The notes under the pieces were generated by a model. It was not told where the DNA came from, ran no database searches, and saw only the letters and a program-made list of their open reading frames with translations. 64,000 nt of DNA from Clostridia bacterium (GTDB lineage: Bacteria > Bacillota > Clostridia > Lachnospirales > Lachnospiraceae): the NCBI GenBank assembly GCA_910574835.1, contig CAJTDE010000003.1:124001-188000 (forward strand), read 5' to 3'. Within the stretch, counting starts at the first letter, position 1; each line of letters opens with the position of its first letter. Shown piece by piece: positions 18,964-27,627 of this stretch. The position numbers were made by a program, and so were the translations under genes.

Positions 18964-19086
18964 GTTCCGTAATATCCCGGCCAATACACCTGTATGAAAT
19001 CAATTTCCAGCCACAAAATCATGTGTCTGTAAATCAATTTGTGCATTGTCCGGGATATTACTGATTCCGGTTCCGTAATATCCCGG
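18964..19086. repeat. Hairpin-forming intergenic repeat, full copy
   Basis: GTTCCGTAATATCCCGG occurs twice in direct orientation (18964-18980 and 19070-19086). Arms at 18969-18989 and 19041-19061 are inverted copies matching at 19 of 21 positions. Between them are two related AAATCAATTT blocks. The unit could fold into a long stem-loop. It sits in the 199-base gap between the IIC and aldolase genes. A partial copy about 80% identical over 47 bases begins at 35983, and a right-end copy is at 43549-43578. Confidence 0.75.
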
Positions 19087-19097
19087 TTCCTTTTTTA

Positions 19098-19136
19098 AAT
19101 AGCGCAGTCTCGGAAGCCTCTATGCCAACCGGGACT
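19098..19136 (-). terminator. Imperfect hairpin after the IIC gene
   Basis: GCAGTCCCGG and CCGAGACTGC form a ten-base stem with one mismatch just after the IIC stop codon on the minus strand. The following tract is only weakly T-rich, so it may attenuate expression of the aldolase gene rather than stop transcription. Confidence 0.4.
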
Positions 19137-19144
19137 GCTTAAAC

Positions 19145-20227
19145 TTAACCAAGCATTGGATTGTCCATATCTTCATCCACATAGTCTTCCGGCAGCGGCC
19201 TTCTCAAAATTGCATAAAGCACACCGGAGATACAGCCTCCCAAAAGCCACAGGCCGATGTACAGCAGCGGGTTTGAAGTCATTGCAATAACGAATGCTCC
19301 GCCGTGTACGGCAGGAGATTCCAAACCGAATACCATACACAGACCGCCTGTGATAGCGCCGCCAATCATAATGCTGGCTGTCAGCCGGACAGGGTCCTTT
19401 AACTGGAAGGGAATAACGCACTCCTGAATGTAGCAGCAGGACAGCAAAAGACAGGTAACGGCCTGCTTTCTCTCACCTTCGGAGAACTTCTTTTTGCCGC
19501 CAAGCAGAATGGCAATCGCCATGCCGAGAGGAGCCGTCATACCGGAACACATTTTTGCAGAGGTGGGAATAAAGAATCCGTCCGCATTCAGTCCATTTGT
19601 AAAAAGCGCCGCCGTCTTGCCGATGGGACCCCCGTTGTCAAAGCACATCATGGCTCCGATTACGGCGCCAAGGCCGAACTTGGAAACCGTACTTAAGGAT
19701 GCCAGAAGTCCGGTAAGCCATGCCATAAACCAGCTAATGGGAACACCGATGATATACCACATCAGCAAGCCGCAGACAAGAGTCGTCACCACCGGAATGA
19801 ACATAATCGGCATGACACCCTGAAGGGCCTTGGGAACGTTGAGCTTCTTCATCTGAAGGACAAACCAGCCTACTAAAAGCGCGCCTACAAGACCGCCCAC
19901 GAAGCCGGTATTCATAGTTCCCGCAAGAACACCCATTGCATATCCCGGTGCAATACCCGGCTTATCCGCGATTGCATATGCAATAAATGCGGAAAGACAG
20001 GGCACTGCAAAAGCAAACAGGTTGTTGCCGATTGTAAAGATAACCTGAGCCAAGGTCTCCATGCTCGCCGCGTCGGCTCCGATATTGTATCCGCCCAACA
20101 TCTTTGCAACTGCCGTAATTACGCCGCCGCCTACAATAACAGGAATCATATAGGAAATTCCCGTCATGATTGCATCTCTGATAACACCGCCTACATTTTT
20201 CTTTTTCTTCCTTTGTATCTCTGCCAT
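19145..20227 (-). CDS. PTS fructose-family EIIC permease
   Basis: A 360-residue membrane component that imports the sugar and presents it for phosphorylation by EIIB. It is hydrophobic throughout. Characteristic segments include ISYMIPVIVGGGVITAVAKM near the start, GFVGGLVGALLVGWFVL, and FDNGGPIGKTAALFTNGL (about 197). Its ATG overlaps the EIIB stop by one base (TAATG), so translation is coupled. Length matches stand-alone EIIC proteins of the fructose/mannitol class. The sugar is not determined. Confidence 0.92.
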   Translation of the reverse strand: MAEIQRKKKKNVGGVIRDAIMTGISYMIPVIVGGGVITAVAKMLGGYNIGADAASMETLAQVIFTIGNNLFAFAVPCLSAFIAYAIADKPGIAPGYAMGVLAGTMNTGFVGGLVGALLVGWFVLQMKKLNVPKALQGVMPIMFIPVVTTLVCGLLMWYIIGVPISWFMAWLTGLLASLSTVSKFGLGAVIGAMMCFDNGGPIGKTAALFTNGLNADGFFIPTSAKMCSGMTAPLGMAIAILLGGKKKFSEGERKQAVTCLLLSCCYIQECVIPFQLKDPVRLTASIMIGGAITGGLCMVFGLESPAVHGGAFVIAMTSNPLLYIGLWLLGGCISGVLYAILRRPLPEDYVDEDMDNPMLG

Positions 20228-20535
20228 TATCCTATTGCCTCCACTAATTCTTCTATTACGCTTTTTGCATCCTTTACAGCTTCACTCACTCCAACCGTTA
20301 AGGTCGGAACCGGCTCCAGACGTCCCGGATTTTTAATACGCACATCACTTGCTATGATGGCGCCGTCCGCTCTGGCAATATCCTCCGCCGTAAGCTCATC
20401 CTCAATTCCGGTGGCCCCTTGGGTTTCCACTTTAATCTCAATTCCTTTCGCCTGTGCGGCCTTCTTTAAATTCGCTGCCGCCATGTACGTATGCGCAATC
20501 CCTACCGGACAGCTCGCTACTGCTACAATAAACAC
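20227..20535 (-). CDS. PTS fructose-family EIIB
   Basis: A 102-residue cytoplasmic phosphotransfer protein. The phosphorylated cysteine is Cys9 in VAVASCPVGIAHTYMAA, the fructose EIIB signature. The start is GTG at 20535, with AAAGGAGG about seven bases upstream. It passes phosphate from EIIA to the sugar at EIIC. Confidence 0.92.
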   Translation of the reverse strand: MFIVAVASCPVGIAHTYMAAANLKKAAQAKGIEIKVETQGATGIEDELTAEDIARADGAIIASDVRIKNPGRLEPVPTLTVGVSEAVKDAKSVIEELVEAIG

Positions 20536-20565
20536 TCTGCTTCCTCCTTTCGTTTTACCCTTTCA

Positions 20566-21027
20566 TTACTCCTGATTTTGATACTTTAAAAAAAGCTTTG
20601 TGATTTCCTTCACGCTGGACGCATTTTTCAGCCCTTCGCGGAAATCATCATCCATCAGATTTGCTGCAAGCCTGGAAAGCATTTTCAAGTGTACATTATC
20701 TGATGTGTTTGGCGCTGCGAGCATAATTACATAGTCAACCGGACGTCCATCCAATGTTTCCCACTCCACCGGATTATTTAGTTTCACCAATGTAAATGCC
20801 GCCTCTCTGACGCAGTCGGATTTGCAATGGGGAATTGCAATTCCATTTCCTATCCCTGTAGAAAATTCGGACTCTCTTTCATAAAGTCCGTCTATATATT
20901 GGTTCAGGTCATTTACCTTCCCTGCATCATACATCATTCTGCCGATTCCTTTTAGTACGTCATCCTTGGTACCGGCATCAAATCCGAAGCTGATAAGCTT
21001 CTCGTCAACCATTTCCGCAATATTCAT
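20566..21027 (-). CDS. PTS fructose/nitrogen-type EIIA
   Basis: A 153-residue EIIA-2 domain protein accepting phosphate from HPr. The active histidine is in GNGIAIPHCKSD (about 65), and VIMLAAPNTSDNVHL follows the family pattern. It is the second gene of the operon, 15 bases after the regulator. Confidence 0.92.
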   Translation of the reverse strand: MNIAEMVDEKLISFGFDAGTKDDVLKGIGRMMYDAGKVNDLNQYIDGLYERESEFSTGIGNGIAIPHCKSDCVREAAFTLVKLNNPVEWETLDGRPVDYVIMLAAPNTSDNVHLKMLSRLAANLMDDDFREGLKNASSVKEITKLFLKYQNQE

Positions 21028-21042
21028 TCGTTTCTTCCTTTC

Positions 21043-22998
21043 TCATTTCCAAATATTAATTTCCCTGAATTTTTTTGCCCTTAAAAGATGCTCCAGATCC
21101 TTTCCATTCTGGGTAAGAGAAAGAACATCTTCAAAAATCTTCTGAAAGTCCGTTTCTTTGGATGCCTCCAATGCAAGCATAAATACGATCTGCACCCGCT
21201 CCATCCCCCATTCAACAGGCTTTTGCAGGGTTAGAAGTCCGATTCCCTGCCGTATGATATGTCCTTCAAAGGCATGTGGTATTGCCAGCCGATTGCCTAT
21301 GGCTGTTTCCGAAACCTCTTCTCTTTGAAATACAGATGCAAGATAGCCTTCATCCACATACCCCTCCATGCACATCCTGTTTCCAAGAAGACGAAGCACC
21401 TCCTCCTTTGACCGCAAATCACAATTTAATATTGAAATTTTCTCATGAAGGAAACGCTTTAAATACATGTACTTACCTGTATTCTGAGAAAAGCTCCCTT
21501 TCTGTATATACCGCCCGATTCTCTGCACATCCGCTTCATTGAGCACAGAGGAAACCTGTATCACATGCAAATCCTCTCTCTTTAACGGCACGGTGGAGAT
21601 GACCAAATCCTGTTCTCCCGCTTTTAACTGTTCTGCCTGTTTGCTTGGAAGAATCTCCCGTATCTCCAGCTCTTTGAACAGCCTTTTCAGCTTCACAGAA
21701 AGAAACTGCGAGGTTCCGGCTCCGGTAGAACAGATAAGAACTGCCTGCAATGCCTTCCGGCTATTGTCCTTCATCCGCTCTATGGCCGCCCCTATATAAA
21801 AGGTGACATAACCAATTTCATCCTCTGTGGGTTCTATTTCGTACCTGGCACTGAATTTTGACATAAAGTAGGAGGCTATCTCATATTCATAAAACATTTC
21901 CTTCTTCAGCGAACCCAGGATCGGATTTTCCAGGAACAATTTGCTTTGTATGCGGTGAATCATACATTCCAAGTGATTAAACATGGCGCAGTATAATTCC
22001 GAATCTCCCTCCAGCTTAAGCTGGTATAGCTCGTCAACCTCCCGGATAACTGACATCATATAGTCAAACAGCTCCGGCGAACGGCTCCGCAGCTTTTCTC
22101 TGTCAGTCTCCTGAAACATGGGAACCTGATAGCGCAGAGCCTGGAGGCAGATACGAAGATACCGCTCCTCTGCTTCCGGAATGACAATTCCCATTCTGTC
22201 CGTCAGCTGACTTTTCAAGTATTGAATAACAAACCACTCTTTTCGCTCCCGGCTGTCGGACAGCTGCCTTTCTTCCTGATTGCTCTTTGCATCCATTTCT
22301 ATTGAACAGCCTCTTTGAAGCCGCTCTGTCAAAACAGCTAACTGTATGACAAACTCATCAAAGGAAAGATCGGAAAGTATAAAATGAAAACGGCTTTCAC
22401 TTTGCAGAATAGCTTCCCTTACGGCATTTAGATCCGTTTTTTCCAAAAAAATCTGAAGCGCCGTATTTTCGGAAATCCTTCCTTCCCGCTTTATCACCTG
22501 TTTTAAAGCTTCTATCAATGCCAGACGAAGCTTAAGCTCCGGGGCCTCTACCTTGATTCCGTACTTTACCTTTTTAATAAAGGTAATTCCAAACCGATTC
22601 CAGAATGTCTCAAGCTCCGCCACATCATTTACAACCGTTCCTTTGCTGACATAGAGCTTATTTGCGACTGCTTCCATAGAGGTATAACCCCGATGCAGCA
22701 AAAGCTCCGCTGCAACATAGTACTTTCGGTTTTCCACGGAAACATAGGATTCCCCGTCTCCATATATGATAAGCTCCAGGTAACGCCCTCCGCTCTCATC
22801 ATAATTCAGCCACAGACCTACCCCCTGCTTTGTTTGGATACGGCAGGAATGTTTTTTCAATATATCGTTGATCCTTTTGATGTCTGCTTTAATCGTCCTG
22901 GGGCTGACCTTCAGCTCCGCTGCAATTTGAGATGTGGTTAATTTTTTCTCACTTTTCCATAGAAGCCTTAGAATATTCTTTTCTCTCAGTAAAAACAT
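21043..22998 (-). CDS. PRD-containing transcriptional activator (MtlR/ManR-like)
   Basis: A 651-residue multidomain regulator that senses PTS phosphorylation. In order: an N-terminal helix-turn-helix (about 15-35, TSQIAAELKVSPRTIKADIK), a second helix-turn-helix (about 100-125, MEAVANKLYVSKGTVVNDVA), two PTS regulation domains (about 190-410), a GatB-like EIIB domain with ICSTGAGTSQFLSVKL (about 425), and an EIIA-2 domain with histidine in NRLAIPHAFEGH (about 595). It is the first gene of the PTS operon. The TTGCAC/GTGCAA boxes upstream (23074-23263) are its likely binding sites. Confidence 0.9.
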   Translation of the reverse strand: MFLLREKNILRLLWKSEKKLTTSQIAAELKVSPRTIKADIKRINDILKKHSCRIQTKQGVGLWLNYDESGGRYLELIIYGDGESYVSVENRKYYVAAELLLHRGYTSMEAVANKLYVSKGTVVNDVAELETFWNRFGITFIKKVKYGIKVEAPELKLRLALIEALKQVIKREGRISENTALQIFLEKTDLNAVREAILQSESRFHFILSDLSFDEFVIQLAVLTERLQRGCSIEMDAKSNQEERQLSDSRERKEWFVIQYLKSQLTDRMGIVIPEAEERYLRICLQALRYQVPMFQETDREKLRSRSPELFDYMMSVIREVDELYQLKLEGDSELYCAMFNHLECMIHRIQSKLFLENPILGSLKKEMFYEYEIASYFMSKFSARYEIEPTEDEIGYVTFYIGAAIERMKDNSRKALQAVLICSTGAGTSQFLSVKLKRLFKELEIREILPSKQAEQLKAGEQDLVISTVPLKREDLHVIQVSSVLNEADVQRIGRYIQKGSFSQNTGKYMYLKRFLHEKISILNCDLRSKEEVLRLLGNRMCMEGYVDEGYLASVFQREEVSETAIGNRLAIPHAFEGHIIRQGIGLLTLQKPVEWGMERVQIVFMLALEASKETDFQKIFEDVLSLTQNGKDLEHLLRAKKFREINIWK

Positions 22999-23357
22999 TG
23001 GACCGCCTTTCCCTGCTGTTTGAGTTCATTATAGCGAACAAGCACTTGTTTTATCAAAACAGTTAATTTCACTTTGCACAAGAAACTTAGTGCAACTTTT
23101 ATTTAATATTTCCTGTAATTTCCCCTGTTCTCTGATTTTTTGTGTATATTGACGACACTTCTCTTGGAAAACTGCACATTTTTCCTCTCCCTCTTTTGTG
23201 CAACTTGTCGGATTTCTAACTTATCTTTTCCTTTACGGATTTCATTGCACTAAGTAGATGCAATTTTATAATTATTCTTTCCGCTGTTTTTTTTCTATAA
23301 TACTTTTTGAAAAAATTACTCATCACAGCAATCAAATCTATAAAGGAGGTTTTTCGA
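22999..23357. promoter_or_regulatory. Divergent regulatory region, PTS regulator / alcohol dehydrogenase
   Basis: Minus-strand promoter TTGATA (23052-23057) and TATAAT (23028-23033), spacer 18, serves the PTS operon. A plus-strand TATAAT (23296-23301) without a good -35 box may serve the dehydrogenase, suggesting an activator. Between them lie TTGCAC/GTGCAA boxes: an inverted pair at 23074-23095, CTGCAC 23172-23177, GTGCAA 23198-23203, and a second inverted pair at 23245-23263. Confidence 0.65.
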
Positions 23358-24536
23358 TTGATTAATTTTGAATTTTACAGTCCCACCAAGGTAATCTTCG
23401 GCAAAGGCGCGGAAGCCCAGGCGGGAAAGGAGATCAAGGCGCTGGGAGGGCACAAGGTTCTCGTTCATTTCGGCGGCAGCCACTTGAAAAAAAGTGGCGT
23501 CTTGGATCGTATTCACGCAAGCCTTGCCGATGCCGGTTTGGAATATGTAGATTTGGGCGGTGTTGTCCCCAATCCCCGGCTCGGTCTGGTGAAAGAGGGA
23601 ATCCGCCTCTGTAAAGAGGAGAAGGTGGACTTTCTTCTTCCTGTGGGCGGCGGCAGCGTAATTGATTCTGCAAAAGGAATCGCCTACGGCCTGGCAAATG
23701 ATTTTCCTTTGGAGGATCTGCTTCTTGGAAAGGCTGCCACGGACAAGATCGCCCCTCTTGGCTGCATCTCCACAATTGCCGCCGCAGGATCGGAGACAAG
23801 CAATTCAATGGTAATTACCATTGAAGACGGGATGCTCAAAAGAGCCTATAACCATGATTGCGCCCGTCCCAAATTTGCTATTATGAATCCGGAGCTTACC
23901 TGCACGCTACCCGTTTATCAAACCGCAAGCGGCGCGTCGGATATTATGATGCATACTATGGAACGCTATTTTACCAATACAACGGATGTGGATCTCATCG
24001 ACCGTATGGGAGAAGGGCTTCTGGTGGCCGTTCGCGAGGCTGCCAAAACTGCGGTAAAAGAACCGGACAACTATGAAGCGCGCGCCACTCTGATGTGGGC
24101 GGGAAGCTTGTCTCACAATGGGCTGACCGGGACCGGACGGGTAGGCGACTTCGCCTCTCACAAGATCGAACATGAATTGGGCGGCATGTTTGACGTAGCC
24201 CACGGCGCCGGTCTGTGCGCTGTCTGGGGAAGCTGGGCGCGCTATGTGTACAGGGAAAATCCGGCCCGCTTTGCACAATTTGCTGTTCGCGTCTTTGATG
24301 TGGCGGAGAACTTCCATGATGTGGAGGCTACTGCCCTAAAGGGAATTGAAGCATGGGAAGATTGGTGCCGCTCTATTGGAATGCCTGTAAATCTGCGGGA
24401 GCTGGGCATCACTCCTACGGATGCACAGATAGAAGAAATGGCGGAAAAATGCGCGGCAGCCGGGAACGGACATGTCGGATTCTTCAAGACCTTATACAAA
24501 GAAGATATCATGAAAATCTATGAAATGGCTAAATAA
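23358..24536 (+). CDS. Iron-containing alcohol dehydrogenase (butanol dehydrogenase-like)
   Basis: A 392-residue group III NAD(P)H-dependent alcohol dehydrogenase. It has the nucleotide motif VGGGSVIDSAKG (about 97) and metal-ligand segments SDIMMHTMERYF (about 198), IEHELGGMFDVAHGAGL (about 260-276), typical of the BdhA/YqhD branch. The start is taken as TTG at 23358 because AAAGGAGG lies eight bases upstream and the protein then begins INFEFYSPTKVIFG as in the family; the 17 codons before it would not fit. It probably reoxidises NADH by reducing an aldehyde such as the aldolase product or acetaldehyde/butyraldehyde. Confidence 0.92.
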   Translation: MINFEFYSPTKVIFGKGAEAQAGKEIKALGGHKVLVHFGGSHLKKSGVLDRIHASLADAGLEYVDLGGVVPNPRLGLVKEGIRLCKEEKVDFLLPVGGGSVIDSAKGIAYGLANDFPLEDLLLGKAATDKIAPLGCISTIAAAGSETSNSMVITIEDGMLKRAYNHDCARPKFAIMNPELTCTLPVYQTASGASDIMMHTMERYFTNTTDVDLIDRMGEGLLVAVREAAKTAVKEPDNYEARATLMWAGSLSHNGLTGTGRVGDFASHKIEHELGGMFDVAHGAGLCAVWGSWARYVYRENPARFAQFAVRVFDVAENFHDVEATALKGIEAWEDWCRSIGMPVNLRELGITPTDAQIEEMAEKCAAAGNGHVGFFKTLYKEDIMKIYEMAK

Positions 24537-24560
24537 CTTTTACTTTTGCTGTCAATAAAA

Positions 24561-24604
24561 GAAAACATCCCGAATGAAACCTCATTTGGGATGTTTTCTT
24601 TTTG
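24561..24604. terminator. Bidirectional terminator between adh and metK
   Basis: GAAAACATCCCGAATGA pairs with TCATTTGGGATGTTTTC around a short AAAC-type loop, followed by a T tract on the plus strand and preceded by an A tract, so it can end both converging transcripts. Confidence 0.85.
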
Positions 24605-24609
24605 AACGT

Positions 24610-25797
24610 TTATAAATACTTTTTAAGCACTTCTACTTTGTCTGTTTTCTCCCACGGCAAATCCAGGTCCGTGCGTCCAAAATGTCCGTAAGCCGCCGTT
24701 TGCTTGTAAATGGGCCGGCGCAGATCCAGCATCTTGATGATTCCTGCCGGACGCAGATCGAAGTTCTCGCGAATCAGATCGACCAGCTCTTGGTCCGAAA
24801 GCTTTCCGGTACCGAAGGTATCTACCATAACAGAGGTGGGCTGCGCCACGCCGATGGCGTAGGAAAGCTGAATCTCACACTTCTCTGCCAAGCCTGCCGC
24901 TACGATATTCTTTGCCACGTAACGGGCCGCATAGGCTGCGGAACGGTCTACCTTGGTACAGTCCTTACCAGAAAATGCACCGCCGCCGTGGCGTGCCATT
25001 CCGCCATATGTATCCACAATAATCTTCCGTCCTGTCACACCGCTGTCTCCATTTGGTCCGCCGATTACAAAGCGTCCGGTAGGATTGATATAGAACTTGG
25101 TATCCTGATCTACCATATCTTGAGGAAGCACCTCGTCAAAGACATATTTCTTTATGTCTGCGTGAATCTGCTCCTGGGTCACATCTTCGCTGTGCTGGGT
25201 GGAAAGTACTACCGCATCAAGACGTAAGGGCTTTCCTGCTTCGTCATATTCTACGGTTACCTGGCTCTTTCCGTCAGGCCGCAGATAGGGCAGAGTGCCG
25301 TCCTTACGTACCTGAGTGAGCTTAAGAACCAGCTTATGAGCCAGGGAAATGGGATACGGCATCAGCTCCGGCGTCTCGTTGGTGGCATAGCCGAACATCA
25401 TACCCTGATCTCCTGCTCCGATAGCCTCCAGCTCCGTATCGGACATCTGATTCTCTTTTGCCTCCAGAGCCTTATTTACGCCCATCGCAATGTCTGTGGA
25501 CTGCTCGTCAATGGCCGTAAGCACCGCACAGTTGTCCGCATCAAAGCCGTATTTTCCACGGGTGTAGCCGATCTCACGGACGGTTTCCCGGACAATCTTC
25601 TGAATATCCACATAGCCTTTGGTGGTGATCTCACCCATAACGAGCACCAGGCCGGTGGTGGTGGCTGTCTCACATGCCACGCGGCTCATGGGGTCCTGCT
25701 CTAAAAGTGCGTCTAAAATGGCATCGGAAATCTGATCGCAGATTTTATCCGGATGGCCTTCGGTTACGGATTCTGAGGTAAACAGTAATTTTTCCAT
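24610..25797 (-). CDS. metK: S-adenosylmethionine synthetase
   Basis: A 395-residue enzyme making SAM from methionine and ATP. It begins [20 protein letters not shown] and contains [12 protein letters not shown] (about 117) and [16 protein letters not shown] (about 260), the three MetK signatures. The start at 25797 has AAGGAGAG seven bases upstream; the open frame extends 27 codons further but those lie in the riboswitch leader. Expression is controlled by the SAM-I riboswitch at 25910-26009. Confidence 0.97.
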   Translation of the reverse strand: MEKLLFTSESVTEGHPDKICDQISDAILDALLEQDPMSRVACETATTTGLVLVMGEITTKGYVDIQKIVRETVREIGYTRGKYGFDADNCAVLTAIDEQSTDIAMGVNKALEAKENQMSDTELEAIGAGDQGMMFGYATNETPELMPYPISLAHKLVLKLTQVRKDGTLPYLRPDGKSQVTVEYDEAGKPLRLDAVVLSTQHSEDVTQEQIHADIKKYVFDEVLPQDMVDQDTKFYINPTGRFVIGGPNGDSGVTGRKIIVDTYGGMARHGGGAFSGKDCTKVDRSAAYAARYVAKNIVAAGLAEKCEIQLSYAIGVAQPTSVMVDTFGTGKLSDQELVDLIRENFDLRPAGIIKMLDLRRPIYKQTAAYGHFGRTDLDLPWEKTDKVEVLKKYL

Positions 25798-25862
25798 GAT
25801 GAATCTCTCCTTTGTTGTGATATTTTTCTTATAACAGTCTGCTGTGCACCTATCTCCGGTGC

Positions 25863-25888
25863 AAAAAAGGTCCGCCAAAGGCGGACCG
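25863..25888 (-). terminator. SAM-riboswitch-controlled terminator
   Basis: GGTCCGCC and GGCGGACC form a perfect eight-base stem around a TTT-type loop, followed on the minus strand by six T residues. It lies between the aptamer and metK. Confidence 0.85.
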
Positions 25889-25909
25889 GATATATTCTGA
25901 TAACCAAAT

Positions 25910-26009
25910 CCCCTTATTGTTCGATTACTCGCTCAGGTTGGCACCTTCCATCTCTGGGGTTGCCGTGACTTCATAGATCCTTTGTATCTCCATCACTCTG
26001 AATAAGAGA
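25910..26009 (-). promoter_or_regulatory. SAM-I riboswitch (S-box)
   Basis: Read on the minus strand: P1 strand CTCTTATT, the AGAGTGATGGAGA segment, ATGAAGTCACGGCAACC, AAGGTGCCAACCTG, and the closing P1 strand AATAAGGGG. These are the conserved S-box blocks in the right order. It represses metK when SAM is plentiful. Confidence 0.93.
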
Positions 26010-26046
26010 AAATTTAACAATATTCAATTTGCTTACCATCTATTCT

Positions 26047-26075
26047 AAAATACACCGATTGTTCTTATTTGTCAA
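26047..26075 (-). promoter_or_regulatory. metK promoter
   Basis: TTGACA (26070-26075) and TATTTT (26047-26052) with a 17-base spacer on the minus strand. The TGA within the -35 box is the stop codon of murA, the same overlap seen at valS/tetR. Confidence 0.75.
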
Positions 26076-27364
26076 CCTACTTTTAAGCGGAACTTGCGTA
26101 TCTCCTTTTCATCCCGCACTCTCTCAATCATAGCGCCCAGGCTTCTCAGCTTTTCCTCAAAACACTCGTACCCGCGCTCAATAAAGTGCACATCCTCCAC
26201 AACCGTAAATCCGTCCGCCGCAAGCCCCGCAAGGACAAGAGCCGCTCCCGCGCGGAGATCTGGGCTGGAGATCTGGGCGCCTGTATACTGCCCAACTCCG
26301 TCAATAATGGCCGTATTACCCTCTACCTTGATGTTAGCGCCCATACGGGCCAGTTCATCCACATATTTAAAACGGTTCTCGAAAATGCTCTCCGTGACAA
26401 TGCTGGTCCCTTTGGCCAAAGCAAGCGCTACGGTAATCTGAGGCTGCATATCCGTAGGGAATCCCGGATAGGGCAGCGTCTTTACATTGGTCGGCTTCAG
26501 TCCCTTCGCGCAAACCACACGCACGGCGTCGTCAAGCTCTTCAATCTCGCAGCCAATCTCCAAAAGCTTGGAGGTAGTAGCCTCCAGGTGCTTCGGTATC
26601 ACATTCTTTACCGTAACATCTCCCATTGTTACCGCTGCGGCAAACATAAAGGTTCCTGCTTCTATCTGATCCGGAATAATGGAGTACTCCGTGGCATGAA
26701 GCCGCTCCACACCCTTGATACGAATCACATCCGTACCGGCGCCCTTGATATTCGCACCCATACTGTTCAAAAAGTTGGCCACGTCTACCACGTGGGGTTC
26801 TTTGGCCGCATTCTCAATGACCGTATTCCCCTCTGCCATAGACGCCGCCATCATAATATTGATGGTAGCTCCTACGGACACTACGTCCAAATAAATGTGA
26901 CTTCCCCGAAGATGCTCTGCCTCCGCAACAATAAAGCCGTACTCTATCTTCACATCGGCGCCGAGGGCCTTAAAGCCCTTCAAATGCTGATCGATGGGAC
27001 GGCTGCCGATATTGCAGCCTCCGGGCAGGGGTACTTCCGCCCTTTTATACTTGCCCAGCATAGCTCCCAGCAGATAATAAGATGCGCGAATCCGCTTAAT
27101 GTACTCGTAATCTACGCTGTATCTTCCAATTCCGGAGCTGTTTATTTTCACGGTATGGCAATCTATCCGCTCAACCTGCGCCCCAATCTCCTCCATAGCC
27201 TGCAAAAGGACATTGGTATCCCGCACATTCGGGAGATTCTCCACAACTACCGTTTCATCCGTCATAATCGCCGCCGCAAGAATGGCCAGAGCCGCATTCT
27301 TAGCTCCACCAATCTCAACTTCGCCTACCAATGGGTTTCCGCCTTTTATCACATATTGATCCAT
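26072..27364 (-). CDS. murA: UDP-N-acetylglucosamine 1-carboxyvinyltransferase
   Basis: A 430-residue enzyme that transfers enolpyruvate to UDP-GlcNAc, the first committed step of peptidoglycan synthesis. The EPSP-synthase fold starts at MDQYVIKGGNPLVGEVEIGG, and the PEP-binding, fosfomycin-target cysteine is in LPGGCNIGSRPID (about 117). The end is EKLRSLGAMIERV as in the family. GGGAG lies nine bases before the ATG. Confidence 0.96.
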   Translation of the reverse strand: MDQYVIKGGNPLVGEVEIGGAKNAALAILAAAIMTDETVVVENLPNVRDTNVLLQAMEEIGAQVERIDCHTVKINSSGIGRYSVDYEYIKRIRASYYLLGAMLGKYKRAEVPLPGGCNIGSRPIDQHLKGFKALGADVKIEYGFIVAEAEHLRGSHIYLDVVSVGATINIMMAASMAEGNTVIENAAKEPHVVDVANFLNSMGANIKGAGTDVIRIKGVERLHATEYSIIPDQIEAGTFMFAAAVTMGDVTVKNVIPKHLEATTSKLLEIGCEIEELDDAVRVVCAKGLKPTNVKTLPYPGFPTDMQPQITVALALAKGTSIVTESIFENRFKYVDELARMGANIKVEGNTAIIDGVGQYTGAQISSPDLRAGAALVLAGLAADGFTVVEDVHFIERGYECFEEKLRSLGAMIERVRDEKEIRKFRLKVG

Positions 27365-27477
27365 TATTGACTGCTCCCAATCTATCTATATTTAACCGAG
27401 CAATATATCTATTACAAAAAATACTGTCGTTGGTTTACTTTATTTATTCCCGAAAATGCAGGAAATATCCTCAATAT

Positions 27478-27505
27478 AGTATAGCACAATCTGCCCATTT
27501 GTAAA
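27478..27505 (-). promoter_or_regulatory. murA promoter
   Basis: TTTACA (27500-27505) and TATACT (27478-27483) with a 16-base spacer on the minus strand, about 115 bases before murA. Confidence 0.55.
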
Positions 27506-27534
27506 TACCTTATCTTTCGAGAGAGAAAAGAGGC

Positions 27535-27572
27535 AAAAAAGCCTGCAGAATTTTTTCATTCCACAGGCTCTT
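27535..27572 (-). terminator. Terminator after the M23 peptidase gene
   Basis: On the minus strand GAGCCTGTGGAA pairs with TTCTGCAGGCTT (one mismatch) and is followed by a T tract. It ends the transcript that includes the M23 gene and separates it from murA. Confidence 0.75.
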
Positions 27573-27627
27573 TTACTGAAAATTTTGTTTTTTTATACAA
27601 CAATTCAGACAGCAGGCTTATTTCTCT

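Noticed and set aside
26186-27370. 394-codon open frame on the plus strand
   Set aside because: It lies wholly antisense to murA, which has full family motifs; the translation is low-complexity His/Arg/Leu-rich and has no recognisable domain.
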